NCBI GenBank assembly: GCA_019119415.1
Contig: DWXB01000010.1
Location: forward strand, 114,412-178,411
Source of the DNA: Candidatus Ligilactobacillus avistercoris
GTDB lineage: Bacteria; Bacillota; Bacilli; Lactobacillales; Lactobacillaceae
Direction of reading: 5' to 3'
Length of the DNA: 64,000 nt
Made by a program: the position numbers and the translations under genes. Shown here piece after piece: positions 8,228 to 18,666 of the stretch (the stretch's first letter is position 1; every line of letters begins with the position of its first letter). The notes beneath the pieces were generated by a model. The model saw only the letters and a list, made by a program, of their open reading frames with translations. It did not search any database and had not been told where the DNA came from.

Positions 8228-9167
8228 TGTGAGGGCCTCCTAGGTTAAGTAATAACGGATGAGTGAACGCATCTTCTGATAAACCCAACGCTTCCGCCAA
8301 CTGTGCTTGTTCCGCAGCTTCCAGCGGAACTAACGGTAACCGGACATTTGTTGTCGTACTGTTTTGCGCTGCTAATACCGTTTTGACCGGCGTGGGTGAC
8401 GGGAACATAAACAGTGCCTCCATTCGTGGAGTCAGCCAGCGTTGAAGTTGCCCGGCCCGGGAAATGTTGCCGGCCATTAGTTCGTCATACATCGCACGCA
8501 TTTGTTCGCCGTAAACATGAGCAGCCACCGAAATAATTCCGTTGGCGCCGATTGTGCGGGCAGAAAGCGCCTGAACATCCTCGCCGCTATATACCAAAAA
8601 ATCGCTGGGGGTCTGGTCAACAATTTGTTCAAGTTTTTCTAACGAAGAACACTGCTTAATTCCAATAATCCCGGCAACGTTCGCTAACCGGGCAACCGTT
8701 GCGGGCTCCATTTCAACCCCGGTTCGTCCAGGAATGTCGTAAATCATTATTGGTAATTCGCTAGCCTGAGCAACGGCCGTAAAGTGGGCAACCATGCCCG
8801 CCTGGCTCGGCTTGTTGTAGTAGGGAACAACCACTAGCGCGGCATCAATGCCCGGAATGGCCGCCACTTCCCTGGTAAACGCAACGGTTTGGGCTGTATT
8901 ATTGCTGCCGGTTCCCGCAATCACAACACCGCGGCCACCAACCATTTGTGCAAACCGTTGGTATAACGTCATTTTTTCGTCGTGGGTTAGCGTTGGCCCC
9001 TCACCGGTAGTCCCCCCGATGACAAACCCGCGGGTCCCCGTTGCCAGCAGGCGGTTAGTTAGTTTTTCCAGGGCGGCGTAATCAATTTTACCTTCCGTAG
9101 TAAACGGTGTAATAATCGCGGTAATGATATCCGCCGCTTTAAACCGTGCTTTTAACTGTGTATTCAT
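8214..9167 (-). CDS. dapA: 4-hydroxy-tetrahydrodipicolinate synthase
   Basis: This class I aldolase of 317 residues condenses pyruvate with aspartate semialdehyde. Visible landmarks are [10 protein letters not shown], the Tyr in IYDIPGRTG, and the Schiff-base Lys in IGIKQCSS. The frame is open eight codons further upstream, but the ATG at 9167 is preferred: GGAGG lies 9 bases before it and the upstream stretch overlaps the end of the deacetylase gene. It begins 1 bp after that gene stops. Confidence 0.96.
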   Translation of the reverse strand: MNTQLKARFKAADIITAIITPFTTEGKIDYAALEKLTNRLLATGTRGFVIGGTTGEGPTLTHDEKMTLYQRFAQMVGGRGVVIAGTGSNNTAQTVAFTREVAAIPGIDAALVVVPYYNKPSQAGMVAHFTAVAQASELPIMIYDIPGRTGVEMEPATVARLANVAGIIGIKQCSSLEKLEQIVDQTPSDFLVYSGEDVQALSARTIGANGIISVAAHVYGEQMRAMYDELMAGNISRAGQLQRWLTPRMEALFMFPSPTPVKTVLAAQNSTTTNVRLPLVPLEAAEQAQLAEALGLSEDAFTHPLLLNLGGPHNENN

Positions 9168-9168
9168 T

Positions 9169-10320
9169 CTAATCGTCCTCCATTCTTGCATTTAAAAAGT
9201 TCACCATTGCGCTTACTCCCGCACTTAACGCCGCTTCGTTCGGTGTGAACGTCGCGGAGTGAAGCGCAGCGTCCGTTCCCACTCCCAGCCAAAACATCGT
9301 CCCCGGGAACTTACTGAGCAGGAATCCGAAATCCTCCCCCGTCATTGCGGGCGGGGTCGGAATAAAGTTAATTTTAGGATTTTCCTTCATATAATTAATG
9401 AACCGGCCAGTCAACTGATTGTTATTAATAACGGGCAGGTATCCTCCCTGACGCATCGCTAGGTCTGCCGTACAGTCAAAACTGGTTGCAATTCCGGCGC
9501 TAATGGCCTGTAACCGCCGCTTAATCTGAAGAATTGTTTCCTGTGTTAAACCCCTAATCGTCCCCGCAACGTGTGCTGTTCCAGCAATCACGTTCCGGAT
9601 TGTGCCAGCAGTGGCGCTACCAATCGTTACCACGCCACTCTTAAGCGGATCAATATTCCGCGCAACAATGGTCTGGGCTTGCATAATAAACGCCGCCATT
9701 GCAACCGCCATGTCATTTGCCCGGTGGGGAAAGGCTGCGTGCCCCTGCTTCCCGTGAAGCGTTAGGTCAAACTCGGTTGTGCCGGCAAAGAGTGTCCCGC
9801 AACGGCAACCGATCGCACCAGCTGGCAGTTCTGGATTAACGTGCAGTCCGTAAAATTCAGTTGGCCGCCACTTTCCCGTAAACACGTCCAGGTCAAACGC
9901 CCGCTTCCCACCGAAATCCTGTTCCTCTGCCGGCTGGAAAAAGAACACCAGGTCGTCTTGCGGTTGATGTTCGCTAAAGTAACTCAAGATTCCCAGGGCC
10001 ACCGTCATGTGAAAATCATGTCCGCATGCGTGCATTCTGCCGGGAAACCGCGAAGCAAATGGCAACCCAGTTTCTTCGGTTACAGGAAGAGCATCGATAT
10101 CCGCCCGGTAACCGATAATCCGGTGCGGCTCCTTACCTTGCACCCGCACCAGCAGGGCCGTTGGCAGTGCGGGAATTTCCCGTATTGTGAGGTACTGGTG
10201 GTTAAACGACTGAATCACCCTGAGCAGTAGTTCGTGCGTTTTTGTTTCATGAAGTGCCAGTTCCGGAATTTGGTGGAACTGACGCCGAATTCGAATCAAA
10301 TCATTACCCGTAAGTTCCAT
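9169..10320 (-). CDS. ykuR: N-acetyldiaminopimelate deacetylase (M20 family)
   Basis: This 383-residue metallo-amidohydrolase of the M20D group has metal ligands visible in HACGHD (H97, C99, H101, D102) and in PAEEQ. It removes the acetyl group from N-acetyl-LL-DAP, matching the acetylase encoded just upstream. Related M20D enzymes act on other N-acyl amino acids, but the operon position makes the DAP role very likely. It starts 4 bp after dapH ends. Confidence 0.9.
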   Translation of the reverse strand: MELTGNDLIRIRRQFHQIPELALHETKTHELLLRVIQSFNHQYLTIREIPALPTALLVRVQGKEPHRIIGYRADIDALPVTEETGLPFASRFPGRMHACGHDFHMTVALGILSYFSEHQPQDDLVFFFQPAEEQDFGGKRAFDLDVFTGKWRPTEFYGLHVNPELPAGAIGCRCGTLFAGTTEFDLTLHGKQGHAAFPHRANDMAVAMAAFIMQAQTIVARNIDPLKSGVVTIGSATAGTIRNVIAGTAHVAGTIRGLTQETILQIKRRLQAISAGIATSFDCTADLAMRQGGYLPVINNNQLTGRFINYMKENPKINFIPTPPAMTGEDFGFLLSKFPGTMFWLGVGTDAALHSATFTPNEAALSAGVSAMVNFLNARMEDD

Positions 10321-10324
10321 CGAT

Positions 10325-11035
10325 CTATCCCCTTAATCCATCTTCAAGCGCCGTCTTGTGCGCCGTTTTAGCATCTTTCCTTTTAATCACCCGGGCGGGA
10401 ACTCCCGCAACCACGGTGTTAGGAGCCACGTCGTGCGTGACTACCGCCCCCGCAGCAATCACTGAATCGTGGCCAACCCGCACACCCTCCAACACCACGG
10501 CATTGGCCCCGACCATGACGTTATCTTCAATAACTACTGGCTGGGCACTTGCTGGTTCAATTACCCCGGCTAAAACGCTTCCCGCACCAATATGGCAGTG
10601 GCGGCCAACCTGGGCTCGGCCCCCCAGCACTACGCCCATATCAATCATCGTCTCCTCCCCGATTACGGCTCCAATATTAATAATGGCGCCCATCATAATT
10701 ACCGCCCGGTCTCCGATTTCGACCTGGTCGCGGATAATTGCGCCAGGTTCGATTCGGGCATTCGTGTCAATATAATCCAGTAGCGGAACCGCGCTGTTAC
10801 GGGCAATCAATTCCACGTGGGTTGTTTCAATCACCTTGGTATGCGCCGTAATGAAGGGCTTAATCCTTCCCCAATCGCCGATCAAAATAGCCATGGTGGG
10901 CGTATGAAAAGCGGCGATTTCCGGGGGAAATGGAACGGTCGTAAACTTTCCCTGAAGATAAACCCGCACAGGGGTTGTCTTCGGAGCATTCCCAATGTAG
11001 TCAATCATTTCCTGCGTACTCATTTGTTTCATCAT
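10325..11035 (-). CDS. dapH: tetrahydrodipicolinate N-acetyltransferase
   Basis: This 236-residue protein has a short alpha/beta N-terminal domain (about 1-85) followed by left-handed beta-helix hexapeptide repeats (for example [30 protein letters not shown]). Length and layout match DapH, which acetylates tetrahydrodipicolinate with acetyl-CoA and commits the cell to the acetylase branch. The start overlaps the lysA stop as ATGA, with GGGAG upstream. A second ATG follows immediately, so the exact start is uncertain by one to four residues. Confidence 0.93.
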   Translation of the reverse strand: MMKQMSTQEMIDYIGNAPKTTPVRVYLQGKFTTVPFPPEIAAFHTPTMAILIGDWGRIKPFITAHTKVIETTHVELIARNSAVPLLDYIDTNARIEPGAIIRDQVEIGDRAVIMMGAIINIGAVIGEETMIDMGVVLGGRAQVGRHCHIGAGSVLAGVIEPASAQPVVIEDNVMVGANAVVLEGVRVGHDSVIAAGAVVTHDVAPNTVVAGVPARVIKRKDAKTAHKTALEDGLRG

Positions 11036-12348
11036 TCATTACTCCCTTCGTACGGTAAATCATTAGTTACGAGCTGCGCATAATTTTCGCGCTGAATTAC
11101 TAGTTGCGCCCGGCCACGCTGCGCAAAAACAACTGCTGGCCGACAATTCCGGTTGTAGTTGGATGCCATTGAATACCCGTACGCCCCGGTAACGGGGACC
11201 GCGACAATATCACCGGCGGCCACCGGCGCAATCCGTAAGTCATCAACTAAGACATCCCCCGATTCGCAGTACTTGCCAACCAGACGAACATGTTGAGTCG
11301 CCGGCGCGGTGGGGCAAGCGGCATTTACCGCCGTGTAGCGGGCATTGTATAAGGCAGGGCGAATGTTATCCCCCATTCCCCCGTCGATGGCAACGTACGG
11401 CAACCTTCCGGGAACATGTTTTTCGCTCCCCACGGTATATAACGTTGTCCCGGCAGGCCCTACGAGCGAGCGTCCCGGTTCAACCCATAGCGCGGGGAGC
11501 GGTAAGTGCGCCTGGTCAAAGGCCCGCTTTACGGTAGTGGTTATTGTTGTAAGCATCGTTTTAAGCGGAACGGGATGATCATCTTCTGTGTACTGAACCC
11601 CGAACCCGCCGCCAATATTAAGAATTGCAGGAATGACTGCGAAGTTGCGTTTCCACTGCGTAATGAGGGCACATAACCGATCAACCGCCGCTACGAAGCC
11701 ATCCGGTACGAAAATCTGCGAACCGATATGGGCATGAACGCCAATAAAGTTCATGCGGGAACAGGCTAAAACCCGTTGCAGTGCGGTAGTGGCTTGCCCT
11801 GAAGCAAGGTCAAACCCAAACTTACTATCGGTCTGACCGGTCGTAATGTACCGGTGAGTATGGGCTTCCACCCCGGGCGTCACCCGCAGCATTACGTTAA
11901 CCGTGGCGTTGTTGCCAATTAGAACCTGCTTTAACAAGTTAATTTCATGGAAATTGTCAATAATGATTGACCCAACATGGCTGGCCACTGCGAATTCCAG
12001 CTCTGCTTTCGTTTTATTGTTCCCGTGAAAACTAATGCGTTCCGGCGGGAAATGGGCTTGCAGTGCGGTATAGAGTTCGCCTCCCGATACCACATCAACG
12101 TGACACCCTAAACGGGCCATTAACTGGTAAATTGCGATACACGAGAACGCCTTACTTGCGTAACAAACCGCGTGTGCAAGGCCAGAAGCCGTCAGTGTTT
12201 GCGTGAATTGAGAAACAGCCGCTTTAATCTGATCAACGTCGTATACGATTAACGGCGTCCCGTATTTGCGAGTAAGTGCCAGGGCATCACATCCCCCAAG
12301 CATCAGGTGGCCAGATGGCGTTGTTGTGAATTGATTTGGAAATGGCAT
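11032..12348 (-). CDS. lysA: diaminopimelate decarboxylase
   Basis: This 438-residue fold-type III PLP enzyme carries out the last step of lysine synthesis. The cofactor Lys66 is in YASKAFS; the C-terminal CESGD and GYSMASNYN segments carry the partner-subunit active-site Cys and Tyr. It is the first gene behind the lysine riboswitch, so the operon is read from the final enzyme towards asd. lysA shows the pathway serves lysine and not only wall DAP. Confidence 0.95.
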   Translation of the reverse strand: MPFPNQFTTTPSGHLMLGGCDALALTRKYGTPLIVYDVDQIKAAVSQFTQTLTASGLAHAVCYASKAFSCIAIYQLMARLGCHVDVVSGGELYTALQAHFPPERISFHGNNKTKAELEFAVASHVGSIIIDNFHEINLLKQVLIGNNATVNVMLRVTPGVEAHTHRYITTGQTDSKFGFDLASGQATTALQRVLACSRMNFIGVHAHIGSQIFVPDGFVAAVDRLCALITQWKRNFAVIPAILNIGGGFGVQYTEDDHPVPLKTMLTTITTTVKRAFDQAHLPLPALWVEPGRSLVGPAGTTLYTVGSEKHVPGRLPYVAIDGGMGDNIRPALYNARYTAVNAACPTAPATQHVRLVGKYCESGDVLVDDLRIAPVAAGDIVAVPVTGAYGYSMASNYNRNCRPAVVFAQRGRAQLVIQRENYAQLVTNDLPYEGSNE

Positions 12349-12382
12349 CTTAATTCCCCCATACGTTCAAGTACAGGGCGCT

Positions 12383-12640
12383 AAAAAATCCCCCGTGTGT
12401 GCGCCACACAGGGGAATCTACGTAACCTATTAGTCAAAATTAGTGTAGAAATCCGGTGTCGATAGCGCCCCGCAAGCTTTTATTTTCTTGCGACAGTCTG
12501 AAGCCTCTTAAACTTCAACCCAGCAAACCAGAAATATTCCCCTTCCTGGCGCTTCGGCGACCGCTCCTTTCACTTGGGATTATTGTTCGGAAATAAACTA
12601 ACCCAAGATACTAATATTGGTCGCGCCTCTTCGACTTGGC
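12383..12640 (-). promoter_or_regulatory. lysine riboswitch (L box) with terminator
   Basis: Read on the - strand, the leader shows the L-box core: AGAGGCGCG near 12620, AGTGAAAGGAGC, CGAAGCGCC, GCTGGG and ACTGTCGC, in that order, closed by a GTCGA/TCGAC P1 helix (about 12458-12635). It is followed by a terminator hairpin at 12391-12414 (CCCCTGTGTG paired with the CACACACGGGG side) and a run of T (12383-12388). High lysine should stabilise the aptamer and end transcription before lysA. The match to the known family is clear by eye. Confidence 0.92.
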
Positions 12641-12755
12641 TTTAATTTACACTGTCACCAACCAAATGTCAATCACTAATCTGATTTTAATTTTAATTAA
12701 TTTGTTTCTTCCTTAAGTGCCACAATTAATTACCAATTTACCTGTATTTTAGGTG

Positions 12756-12783
12756 TTGACAGTGGGAAATCGGTTATTAAAAT
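12756..12783 (+). promoter_or_regulatory. promoter of aspartokinase-dapF operon
   Basis: A perfect -35 box, TTGACA (12756-12761), and TAAAAT (12778-12783) are 16 bp apart, 45 bp before the start codon. No riboswitch lies on this side, so lysine control of this operon is expected at enzyme level only. Confidence 0.7.
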
Positions 12784-12827
12784 AAAACGTAATCTTTCAC
12801 AGAATTCTTATTTGGAGGGGAAATTAC

Positions 12828-14195
12828 ATGAAAGTAGTTAAGTTTGGGGGAAGCTCCCTCGCAGATGGGCCCCACGTTGAACGGGCAATCGCAATCATCA
12901 AAGAAGATCCAGAACGCCGAATAATCGTTACGTCTGCTCCCGGGAAACGTTCAGCTGATGATGTTAAGGTGACCGATTTATTAATTGCGTATGCAACCGC
13001 AGTCCTTCATCGTGATGATTATGCCGAAATTCGGGAAGAAATTATTCGGCGGTACTTTGAAATTGCGGCGTTCTTTGATTTACCGCAAAAGGCGCTGCAA
13101 TTTATCCCACAAACAATTACTTCCCTGGCGGAAACCGCCTTCCCCAATGCAGACTACCTAATGGCCGCCTTTAAGGCCACCGGGGAACGGCTGAACGGCT
13201 TTCTGCTTGCCGCCCTCCTTAACCACCAGGGAATCACTGCGCAGTTTATTGATCCAAAAGAAGCAGGGATTATTGTTAGTGATCAGCTTGGGCCTAATAA
13301 CGCAACGGTTCTACCTCAAACTTACAGTCACCTTGCGCGGTTCTGGGAAAGCCGTGAAGTTTTGGTAATTCCTGGCTTTTACGGCTACACCCCTAATGGC
13401 GAAGTTGCGACATTTTCCCGCGGTGGGTCGGATATTACTGGCGCCATTATCGCCCGGGGAGTTGCAGCTGAATGCTACGAAAATTTTACGGATGTCGATG
13501 CGATTTATGCGGCTAATCCCGCGGTTGTTTTTCATCCGCGACCAATTAAAGAGATGACGTACCGGGAAATGCGTGAACTGGCGTATGCAGGATTTTCCGT
13601 GTTTCACGACGAGGCACTCATCCCAGCAATTGCGGGGAAGATTCCGGTGATCGTAAAAAACACCAATGCGCCCCAGCGTCCGGGAACCCGCATTATTCCC
13701 GCTACGAACTTTAAGCCGCAGACGACGATTACGGGGGTTGCCTGCGCCCGCAATTTTAGTGCGCTCTACCTGCATAAGTACCTACTAAATAAGGAGGTTG
13801 GCGTTACCCTCAAGATCTTAAAAATTTTATCGGCGCACGGCATTTCATACGAGCACATGCCGTCTGGGATCGACGACCTCACGATTATTACGCGTACTAG
13901 CCAGCTAACCCCCGCTCTCCGGCAGCAAGTTGCTCTTGACATCCAAGCCGCAGTGCAGCCCGATCACCTTGAATGGATTGACGACTACGCCATTATCATG
14001 GTTGTCGGCGAGGGAATGCACGACCGCATCGGAACAACGAATGGCGTGACCACGGCGCTCGCCCAAGCCAACGTTGCCATTCACATGATTAACCAGGGAG
14101 CATCCCGAATTTCTATCATGGTGGGAGTTCGCGCAAGTGACGCTGACCGGGGAACTGCCGCGATTTACAATTACTTTGAAAAGGAGGACGCTTAA
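12828..14195 (+). CDS. aspartate kinase (YclM/AKIII type)
   Basis: This 455-residue protein phosphorylates aspartate, the first step of the aspartate family. The N-terminal KFGGSS motif (5-10), the kinase domain (to about 290), and a C-terminal pair of ACT domains (about 305-450) are visible. Length and N-terminus match the monofunctional AKIII group (B. subtilis YclM/ThrD), whose ACT domains bind lysine and/or threonine. It is transcribed divergently from the riboswitch-controlled operon and is followed by dapF after 1 bp. GGAGGGG precedes the ATG. Confidence 0.93.
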   Translation: MKVVKFGGSSLADGPHVERAIAIIKEDPERRIIVTSAPGKRSADDVKVTDLLIAYATAVLHRDDYAEIREEIIRRYFEIAAFFDLPQKALQFIPQTITSLAETAFPNADYLMAAFKATGERLNGFLLAALLNHQGITAQFIDPKEAGIIVSDQLGPNNATVLPQTYSHLARFWESREVLVIPGFYGYTPNGEVATFSRGGSDITGAIIARGVAAECYENFTDVDAIYAANPAVVFHPRPIKEMTYREMRELAYAGFSVFHDEALIPAIAGKIPVIVKNTNAPQRPGTRIIPATNFKPQTTITGVACARNFSALYLHKYLLNKEVGVTLKILKILSAHGISYEHMPSGIDDLTIITRTSQLTPALRQQVALDIQAAVQPDHLEWIDDYAIIMVVGEGMHDRIGTTNGVTTALAQANVAIHMINQGASRISIMVGVRASDADRGTAAIYNYFEKEDA

Positions 14196-14196
14196 A

Positions 14197-15150
14197 ATGA
14201 AAATCTTTCGTGTGCACGGTTCGGAAAACCGCTTTGCCCTTATCCCCGCACCGCTTTCGCTCCAGTTACCCGTAGCTGAAAGCCAATTTCCGGCCTACCT
14301 GCGGCAAAGAATTCCCGTTCTCCGGAATATTAACGGCGTATTATTAGTTTGCCCCACGACGCACTCTGGGTGTCAGGGGCGGATGGTGATTATCAATAGC
14401 GATGGCACTCACGCTAAAATGTGTGGGAACGGGTTACGCGCGGTCGCCCGGTACTTAGCCTCCACGGCTTCCAGCCCGACCTTTAAGGTTGCGACCGACG
14501 AAGCAGCGCTTACCGTGCGGGTTCACACGGATCTCGCCCCCGGGGTACCGGCGATTGGCGTTGAGATTTCACCCGTCCGTTTTCAACCAGCGGCATTGCC
14601 CATGACTAATTTAGGGGGCGCTCCGGTGATAAATGCCGCCATTCCTGCCCTTGATCCCCACCTCCGTTTTACGGCAGTTGCCGTCCCTAACCCCCACCTG
14701 ATTAGCTTCGTCCCATCCGTTCGGGAAGCCCAAGCAACACTTGAAAAGTTGGGGAAGACGCTCAACGCTCCCAACCCGTATTTCCCGGATGGGGTCAACG
14801 TTAGTTTTGCTGAGGTTCGCAACGACCAGACGTTATTTGTGCAGACCTATGAACGCGGCGTGGGCTTTACCAACGCCTGCGGTACCGGAATGGCGGCAAC
14901 CAGCCTCAGCTACGTTACTGTTCACCACCCGGAGCTGGTTGAACAGCCCCTCACCGTTTTCAATCCTGGCGGGATGGTGCAAACCATTGTTCACCAAGAA
15001 AAAAGCGGGCGGCAATGGATCGAGTTAATCGGTAACGCAACCGTTACCCATGAAATCACCGTTAACGCAGATTTTGCCCCGCTTTCAGTCGTTGAAACCA
15101 ATGAGGAGCATGCTTATCAGCAGTGGGTCCACCAGCTCTCTCAGGCGTAA
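14197..15150 (+). CDS. dapF: diaminopimelate epimerase
   Basis: The enzyme converts LL-DAP to meso-DAP, the substrate of LysA. The two catalytic cysteines are C76 (AKMCGNGLRA) and C228 (TNACGTGMAATS). At 317 residues it is longer than the usual ~275, with extra sequence at the C-terminus. The ATG at 14197 has AAAGGAGG before it and follows the aspartokinase stop by 1 bp; a longer frame exists but would overlap the kinase gene. It supplies the one DAP step missing from the divergent operon. Confidence 0.95.
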   Translation: MKIFRVHGSENRFALIPAPLSLQLPVAESQFPAYLRQRIPVLRNINGVLLVCPTTHSGCQGRMVIINSDGTHAKMCGNGLRAVARYLASTASSPTFKVATDEAALTVRVHTDLAPGVPAIGVEISPVRFQPAALPMTNLGGAPVINAAIPALDPHLRFTAVAVPNPHLISFVPSVREAQATLEKLGKTLNAPNPYFPDGVNVSFAEVRNDQTLFVQTYERGVGFTNACGTGMAATSLSYVTVHHPELVEQPLTVFNPGGMVQTIVHQEKSGRQWIELIGNATVTHEITVNADFAPLSVVETNEEHAYQQWVHQLSQA

Positions 15151-15179
15151 GCCAACTGAAAACATTTTTTAAGCATAGT

Positions 15180-15220
15180 TAATCCCCGAAGAACGGATTT
15201 TCCGTAAACTTCGGGGATTA
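15180..15220. terminator. bidirectional terminator between dapF and MFS gene
   Basis: TAATCCCCGAAG and CTTCGGGGATTA form a perfect 12-bp stem; the loop holds a smaller ACGGA/TCCGT stem. T-rich tails occur on both sides. Confidence 0.85.
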
Positions 15221-15225
15221 GTTTG

Positions 15226-16419
15226 TTAATGTTGCCGTTTCCAGTAGCACCATGCACCAATAACTGAGACAAGCATCCCTACCGCCGCTAACAGGGCAAA
15301 GTTCCACTGAAGGGCTGGCATTACCTGCCCAAAGAGGAAGTTTGCAACGGGGGTAGTAACGGCACTCGAAATGAACAACAGGGAAAAGACCCGGCCCACG
15401 ACCTCCGGCGCCGCATGGGTTTGAATCATCGTGTACGCGTTAACGTTGTACTGGGTTTGCGCGAACCCACTCAAAAAGACCGCCACAATGATTACCGGGT
15501 AATTCCGCCCCACAAAGATCAGGAACAACGCCCCCGCGTCAAGAAGCGCATTCCAGAAAAAGGCGGTTGCTTTTGTAGCGGAACGGTGCGGCGGACGGAC
15601 TGCTAAAACAATCCCGCCAACGACCCCACCAATGGCCAAGGCAGCGGTGGTTATCCCGTATAGCCGCCCGTTTCCGTTTAGCAGAACCTTTACCATGTAC
15701 GGGAGCCCAATCGCAAAGGCCGTATCAAAAAAGTTAATTGGTGGCGTTAAGATTAACAGGGTTAAAATGAGCCGGTCCGCCAGCACTGCCCGAACGCCCT
15801 CCTGTAAATCACGGATGATCCTAAGCGGCTTGTCATCGGGAGCGGTAAAGTGATAGCTTACAACCGCCGTTAATCCGGCTGACAATAGAAACGACCCCCC
15901 GTCAATTAGCAAGAACGTAGTCAGTGAGGCCCCCAGCGAAACGAAAACGCCCCCGACCAGCGGTCCGCCAACCCGAATCACGTTGGCAAGAACGTTTTGC
16001 CCGGTGTTAAACGTGGCAATCCGTTTCTTAGGGATAATATGGGCAACAATTGCCTTTGAGGCTGGAGTGTAACACGCCACACCAGCCTCAAGGACTGCTA
16101 ACACAGCAATTAGCAGTCCCGCTCCCCGGGTAATCGAATGGAGAAACGGCACGCATCCCCAACACGCGGCCGCACTAGCCAAGTCGCACATGATCATAAT
16201 GTGCTTTTCGTTAAACCGGTCTGCCAATGAGCCGGCAACCACGTTCACTACCAGGTAAATAAATGCGATGATTCCGTTCACTATCCCTAAAAGACGCGTA
16301 TTATGGGTGGCCACTACTAAAAACCAGTTGGTGGCGTAGATTAGCAGCACGTCCCCCATAAACGAGATGCCGTAGCCCGTCAGCATGGCCGTAATATTTT
16401 TTCGGGTTTGATTTATCAA
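15226..16419 (-). CDS. MFS transporter (MefA/EntS-like exporter)
   Basis: This 397-residue protein has about twelve membrane helices and an MFS motif after helix 2 (GSLADRFNEKH). Its N-terminus resembles drug/macrolide or siderophore exporters of the MFS_3 type. The likely start is TTG at 16419, because GAAGGTGAT lies at proper spacing upstream and no in-frame ATG or GTG is nearby. It sits alone beside the lysine genes; whether it exports lysine or a drug cannot be told from sequence. Confidence 0.75.
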   Translation of the reverse strand: MINQTRKNITAMLTGYGISFMGDVLLIYATNWFLVVATHNTRLLGIVNGIIAFIYLVVNVVAGSLADRFNEKHIMIMCDLASAAACWGCVPFLHSITRGAGLLIAVLAVLEAGVACYTPASKAIVAHIIPKKRIATFNTGQNVLANVIRVGGPLVGGVFVSLGASLTTFLLIDGGSFLLSAGLTAVVSYHFTAPDDKPLRIIRDLQEGVRAVLADRLILTLLILTPPINFFDTAFAIGLPYMVKVLLNGNGRLYGITTAALAIGGVVGGIVLAVRPPHRSATKATAFFWNALLDAGALFLIFVGRNYPVIIVAVFLSGFAQTQYNVNAYTMIQTHAAPEVVGRVFSLLFISSAVTTPVANFLFGQVMPALQWNFALLAAVGMLVSVIGAWCYWKRQH

Positions 16420-16812
16420 AAGTTATCACCTTCAGTCGATTATCCTTTATTTTAATTAGCTTCTCATCTAAAGGCAATAATTATTTGGATTTTTCTAATC
16501 ACAATATGAGAACGTTAGCGCCATCATTGGTGGTTTAGTTTGACCGCCAACCGGTCCCCTACAAACTGCACCACCGTCATCGGTTAATCAACACATTCGC
16601 CGGCGCCATTCAAGGCCCATCTTCACTAACCGCCATTCATTCCTTCACACCATCCAGGAACTCTCTGGAAATGTAAGCTAGTTACTCTGCTTTTCCTGAT
16701 GTTTATCTCTTTAATTGCTTTTATTATAATTGAATTGTCATTATTGTAAACGCTAATTTCATTTATTTTTCATTTTTATCCAATGAAGGCTGATTTGACA
16801 GAAACAATATAA
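16420..16812. other. gene-free stretch
   Basis: About 390 bp with no convincing ORF. The middle (about 16520-16660) is GC-rich and flanked by AT-rich DNA, which could be a decayed coding remnant, but no family can be recognised. It should hold the promoter of the MFS gene on the - strand. Confidence 0.5.
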
Positions 16813-16848
16813 AACCATGCCAGGTCCACAAGCTCGCCTGACATGGTT
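16813..16848 (-). terminator. terminator of glutamine amidotransferase gene
   Basis: AACCATGCCAGG pairs with CCTGACATGGTT (one mismatch); a T-rich tail follows on the - strand. Confidence 0.75.
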
Positions 16849-16858
16849 ACTAATTATT

Positions 16859-17536
16859 TTACTTACTCCACGTTGCGAGGTAGTCCAGAATTGTCCGCAT
16901 CGTTTGCGGATTCTCCGTTGGAATCCCGTGCGCCAGAATTTCAGCTGGTGTTTGTTGAAGGACGGAATCCTTATCATACGCCGCATCATTAACGACGATT
17001 TCACGGAGGTTATCCGCCAAGGGTTCAAAGTGGAACTGAAATCCCACAACGGGATGGTGCTTAAACACAAACGCCTGGTTAGCAACCCGCTCACCCTGAT
17101 AAAGTAGTTCCGCCTCATCCGGGACGGTAAACATGTCCTGGTGCCAGTGGAGCACTTCCGTCGTGGCCGGTAATCCCGGAATCAGGGTGCTGACCCGCCG
17201 AACCGGCGCCCATCCAACTTCCTTAACCGGCGCAGCGCTTACTAAATAACCACACGCCTTCGCAATCTGTTGTGCTCCTAAGCATACTCCAAGAACCGGA
17301 ATATTGCGGGCGATTGCCTCCCGAATCAAATCCCGTTCAGCGGCTAACCAGTCAAAATCGTCATTGGGACTCATGGGGCCCCCTAAAATAACCAGCATAT
17401 CCGTATCTTCAAGTGCCGGTAACCGGCCAAACTCTGCCGGATGGTACACCGTCATGGTGTGCTGGTGTTCGTGACACCACGCCGCAATCACACCTGGTCC
17501 TTCGTTTACTGCATGCTGTAAAACATTTACCCGCAT
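16859..17536 (-). CDS. class I glutamine amidotransferase-like protein
   Basis: This 225-residue stand-alone GATase1 domain has the nucleophile C85 in GVCLGAQQ and a His/Glu pair, H169 and E171, in FQFHFEP. It resembles the glutaminase half of GMP synthase, and such free-standing proteins are usually annotated as GMP synthase-like amidotransferases or gamma-glutamyl hydrolases of unknown substrate. The ATG at 17536 is preferred to the GTG at 17545 because GAGGGGTG then has normal spacing. It lies 36 bp after the AAA+ gene on the same strand and may be cotranscribed with it. Confidence 0.85.
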   Translation of the reverse strand: MRVNVLQHAVNEGPGVIAAWCHEHQHTMTVYHPAEFGRLPALEDTDMLVILGGPMSPNDDFDWLAAERDLIREAIARNIPVLGVCLGAQQIAKACGYLVSAAPVKEVGWAPVRRVSTLIPGLPATTEVLHWHQDMFTVPDEAELLYQGERVANQAFVFKHHPVVGFQFHFEPLADNLREIVVNDAAYDKDSVLQQTPAEILAHGIPTENPQTMRTILDYLATWSK

Positions 17537-17572
17537 TCTAATCACCCCTCGTTTTAAACTTATCTTAGCACG

Positions 17573-18655
17573 CTAATATCCCAGGTAGAATAACGAATCC
17601 TGGTTTTGAGTTGCGTTAAGGTAGTCCTCAAAGTTTGGCAGGACAAACCGGACATGCCCGTTGGTTGAAGGTTGAATAATTCCCCGCTCAATCATGCGCC
17701 GCCGATACTGTGCAACGTACACGTTACTCCTTTTCATCAGGACAGCCGCCTCACCAAGACTACGATTCTGACGAACTGCATACAAGTATGCCCGATCCTG
17801 TTCAGAGAGGTCACTGAAAATTTTTTGGTACGCCTTTTCAAACAACTCTTGTTGGTACCGGTGCATTACGCTTGCCACCGCATTCTTCGGGGAAGCCTGC
17901 TGTTCATTCAACGCTTTATATACAAGGTAGCCTAAAAGTTGAAAAGCATACGAATATCCGGCCGTCATCTGAACCATCCGGGTAATTTCACCCTGTGGTA
18001 ACTGGGGAAGGGCTTCCTCGTACGCCCGCGCCATTTCAAGCTGATTCAACTGGCCCAGCATAATTTTTTCTGAGCGGAGTAAAAACGTTAGCCGGTTATC
18101 ATTTTGAAGGCTAAGAATAAGATCAGGAACCCCTGTCATTACCACAAAAATCGGGTATTCTTTGCGCTTAAAGGCATTAAATAGCTGAATGAAGTTCCGC
18201 ATCGGCTTATCGTTTGTCACCTCATCAATTGTAATTAACACGCGTTTTCCCTGAGCTTTGACTTGCTGAAAAAGATGATCAAGCTGGTGATCAACGGTTG
18301 CCGCTTCCTCGTCCCGGGTAACGCCCACCGGACCAAGAGTAACTCCCGTAACATGGCCCACCACCCGCTTAAGTGGTGATGCCAACTGCTCTTTAATTTG
18401 CTGTGCCAAACTTGTCAGTATTCCTTCCCTGTTTATCAAATCGGCCCAAATAAAAGCGTGGTGCGCTTGAATTTGCTTAACGAGTTGCATCATAAAAGCG
18501 GTCTTCCCAGCCCCCCGAACACCAGTAATTAGAAAAGACCGTCCAAAATCGGAAGTCGTAATCACTTTGACCAATTCCTCAACGGTCATGTCCTGTTTAT
18601 CCGGAAGGAAAAAACGGGGAACATCACCAAATGTCGGGTTAAACGGATTGTGCAT
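17573..18655 (-). CDS. ORC/Cdc6-like AAA+ ATPase with C-terminal winged helix
   Basis: The protein has 360 residues. The Walker A motif GVRGAGKT is at 45-52, Walker B (LITIDEV) at about 140-146, followed by sensor-like VVMTGVPDL; the last ~80 residues look like a winged-helix DNA-binding domain (SLGEAAVLMKRSNVYVAQYRRR). This plan is that of the archaeal-type ATPase/ORC1-Cdc6 group, whose bacterial members mostly lack a known role. The ATG at 18655 is preferred over TTG at 18658 since AAGGAGA precedes it. Three 18-bp repeats end directly at the ribosome binding site, which points to self-regulation. Confidence 0.8.
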   Translation of the reverse strand: MHNPFNPTFGDVPRFFLPDKQDMTVEELVKVITTSDFGRSFLITGVRGAGKTAFMMQLVKQIQAHHAFIWADLINREGILTSLAQQIKEQLASPLKRVVGHVTGVTLGPVGVTRDEEAATVDHQLDHLFQQVKAQGKRVLITIDEVTNDKPMRNFIQLFNAFKRKEYPIFVVMTGVPDLILSLQNDNRLTFLLRSEKIMLGQLNQLEMARAYEEALPQLPQGEITRMVQMTAGYSYAFQLLGYLVYKALNEQQASPKNAVASVMHRYQQELFEKAYQKIFSDLSEQDRAYLYAVRQNRSLGEAAVLMKRSNVYVAQYRRRMIERGIIQPSTNGHVRFVLPNFEDYLNATQNQDSLFYLGY

Positions 18656-18666
18656 CAAAATTCTCC

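Noticed and set aside
16500..16700. T-box leader for the MFS gene
   Set aside because: A GGTGGTGCAG stretch on the - strand only partly resembles a T-box, and no specifier loop or terminator follows.
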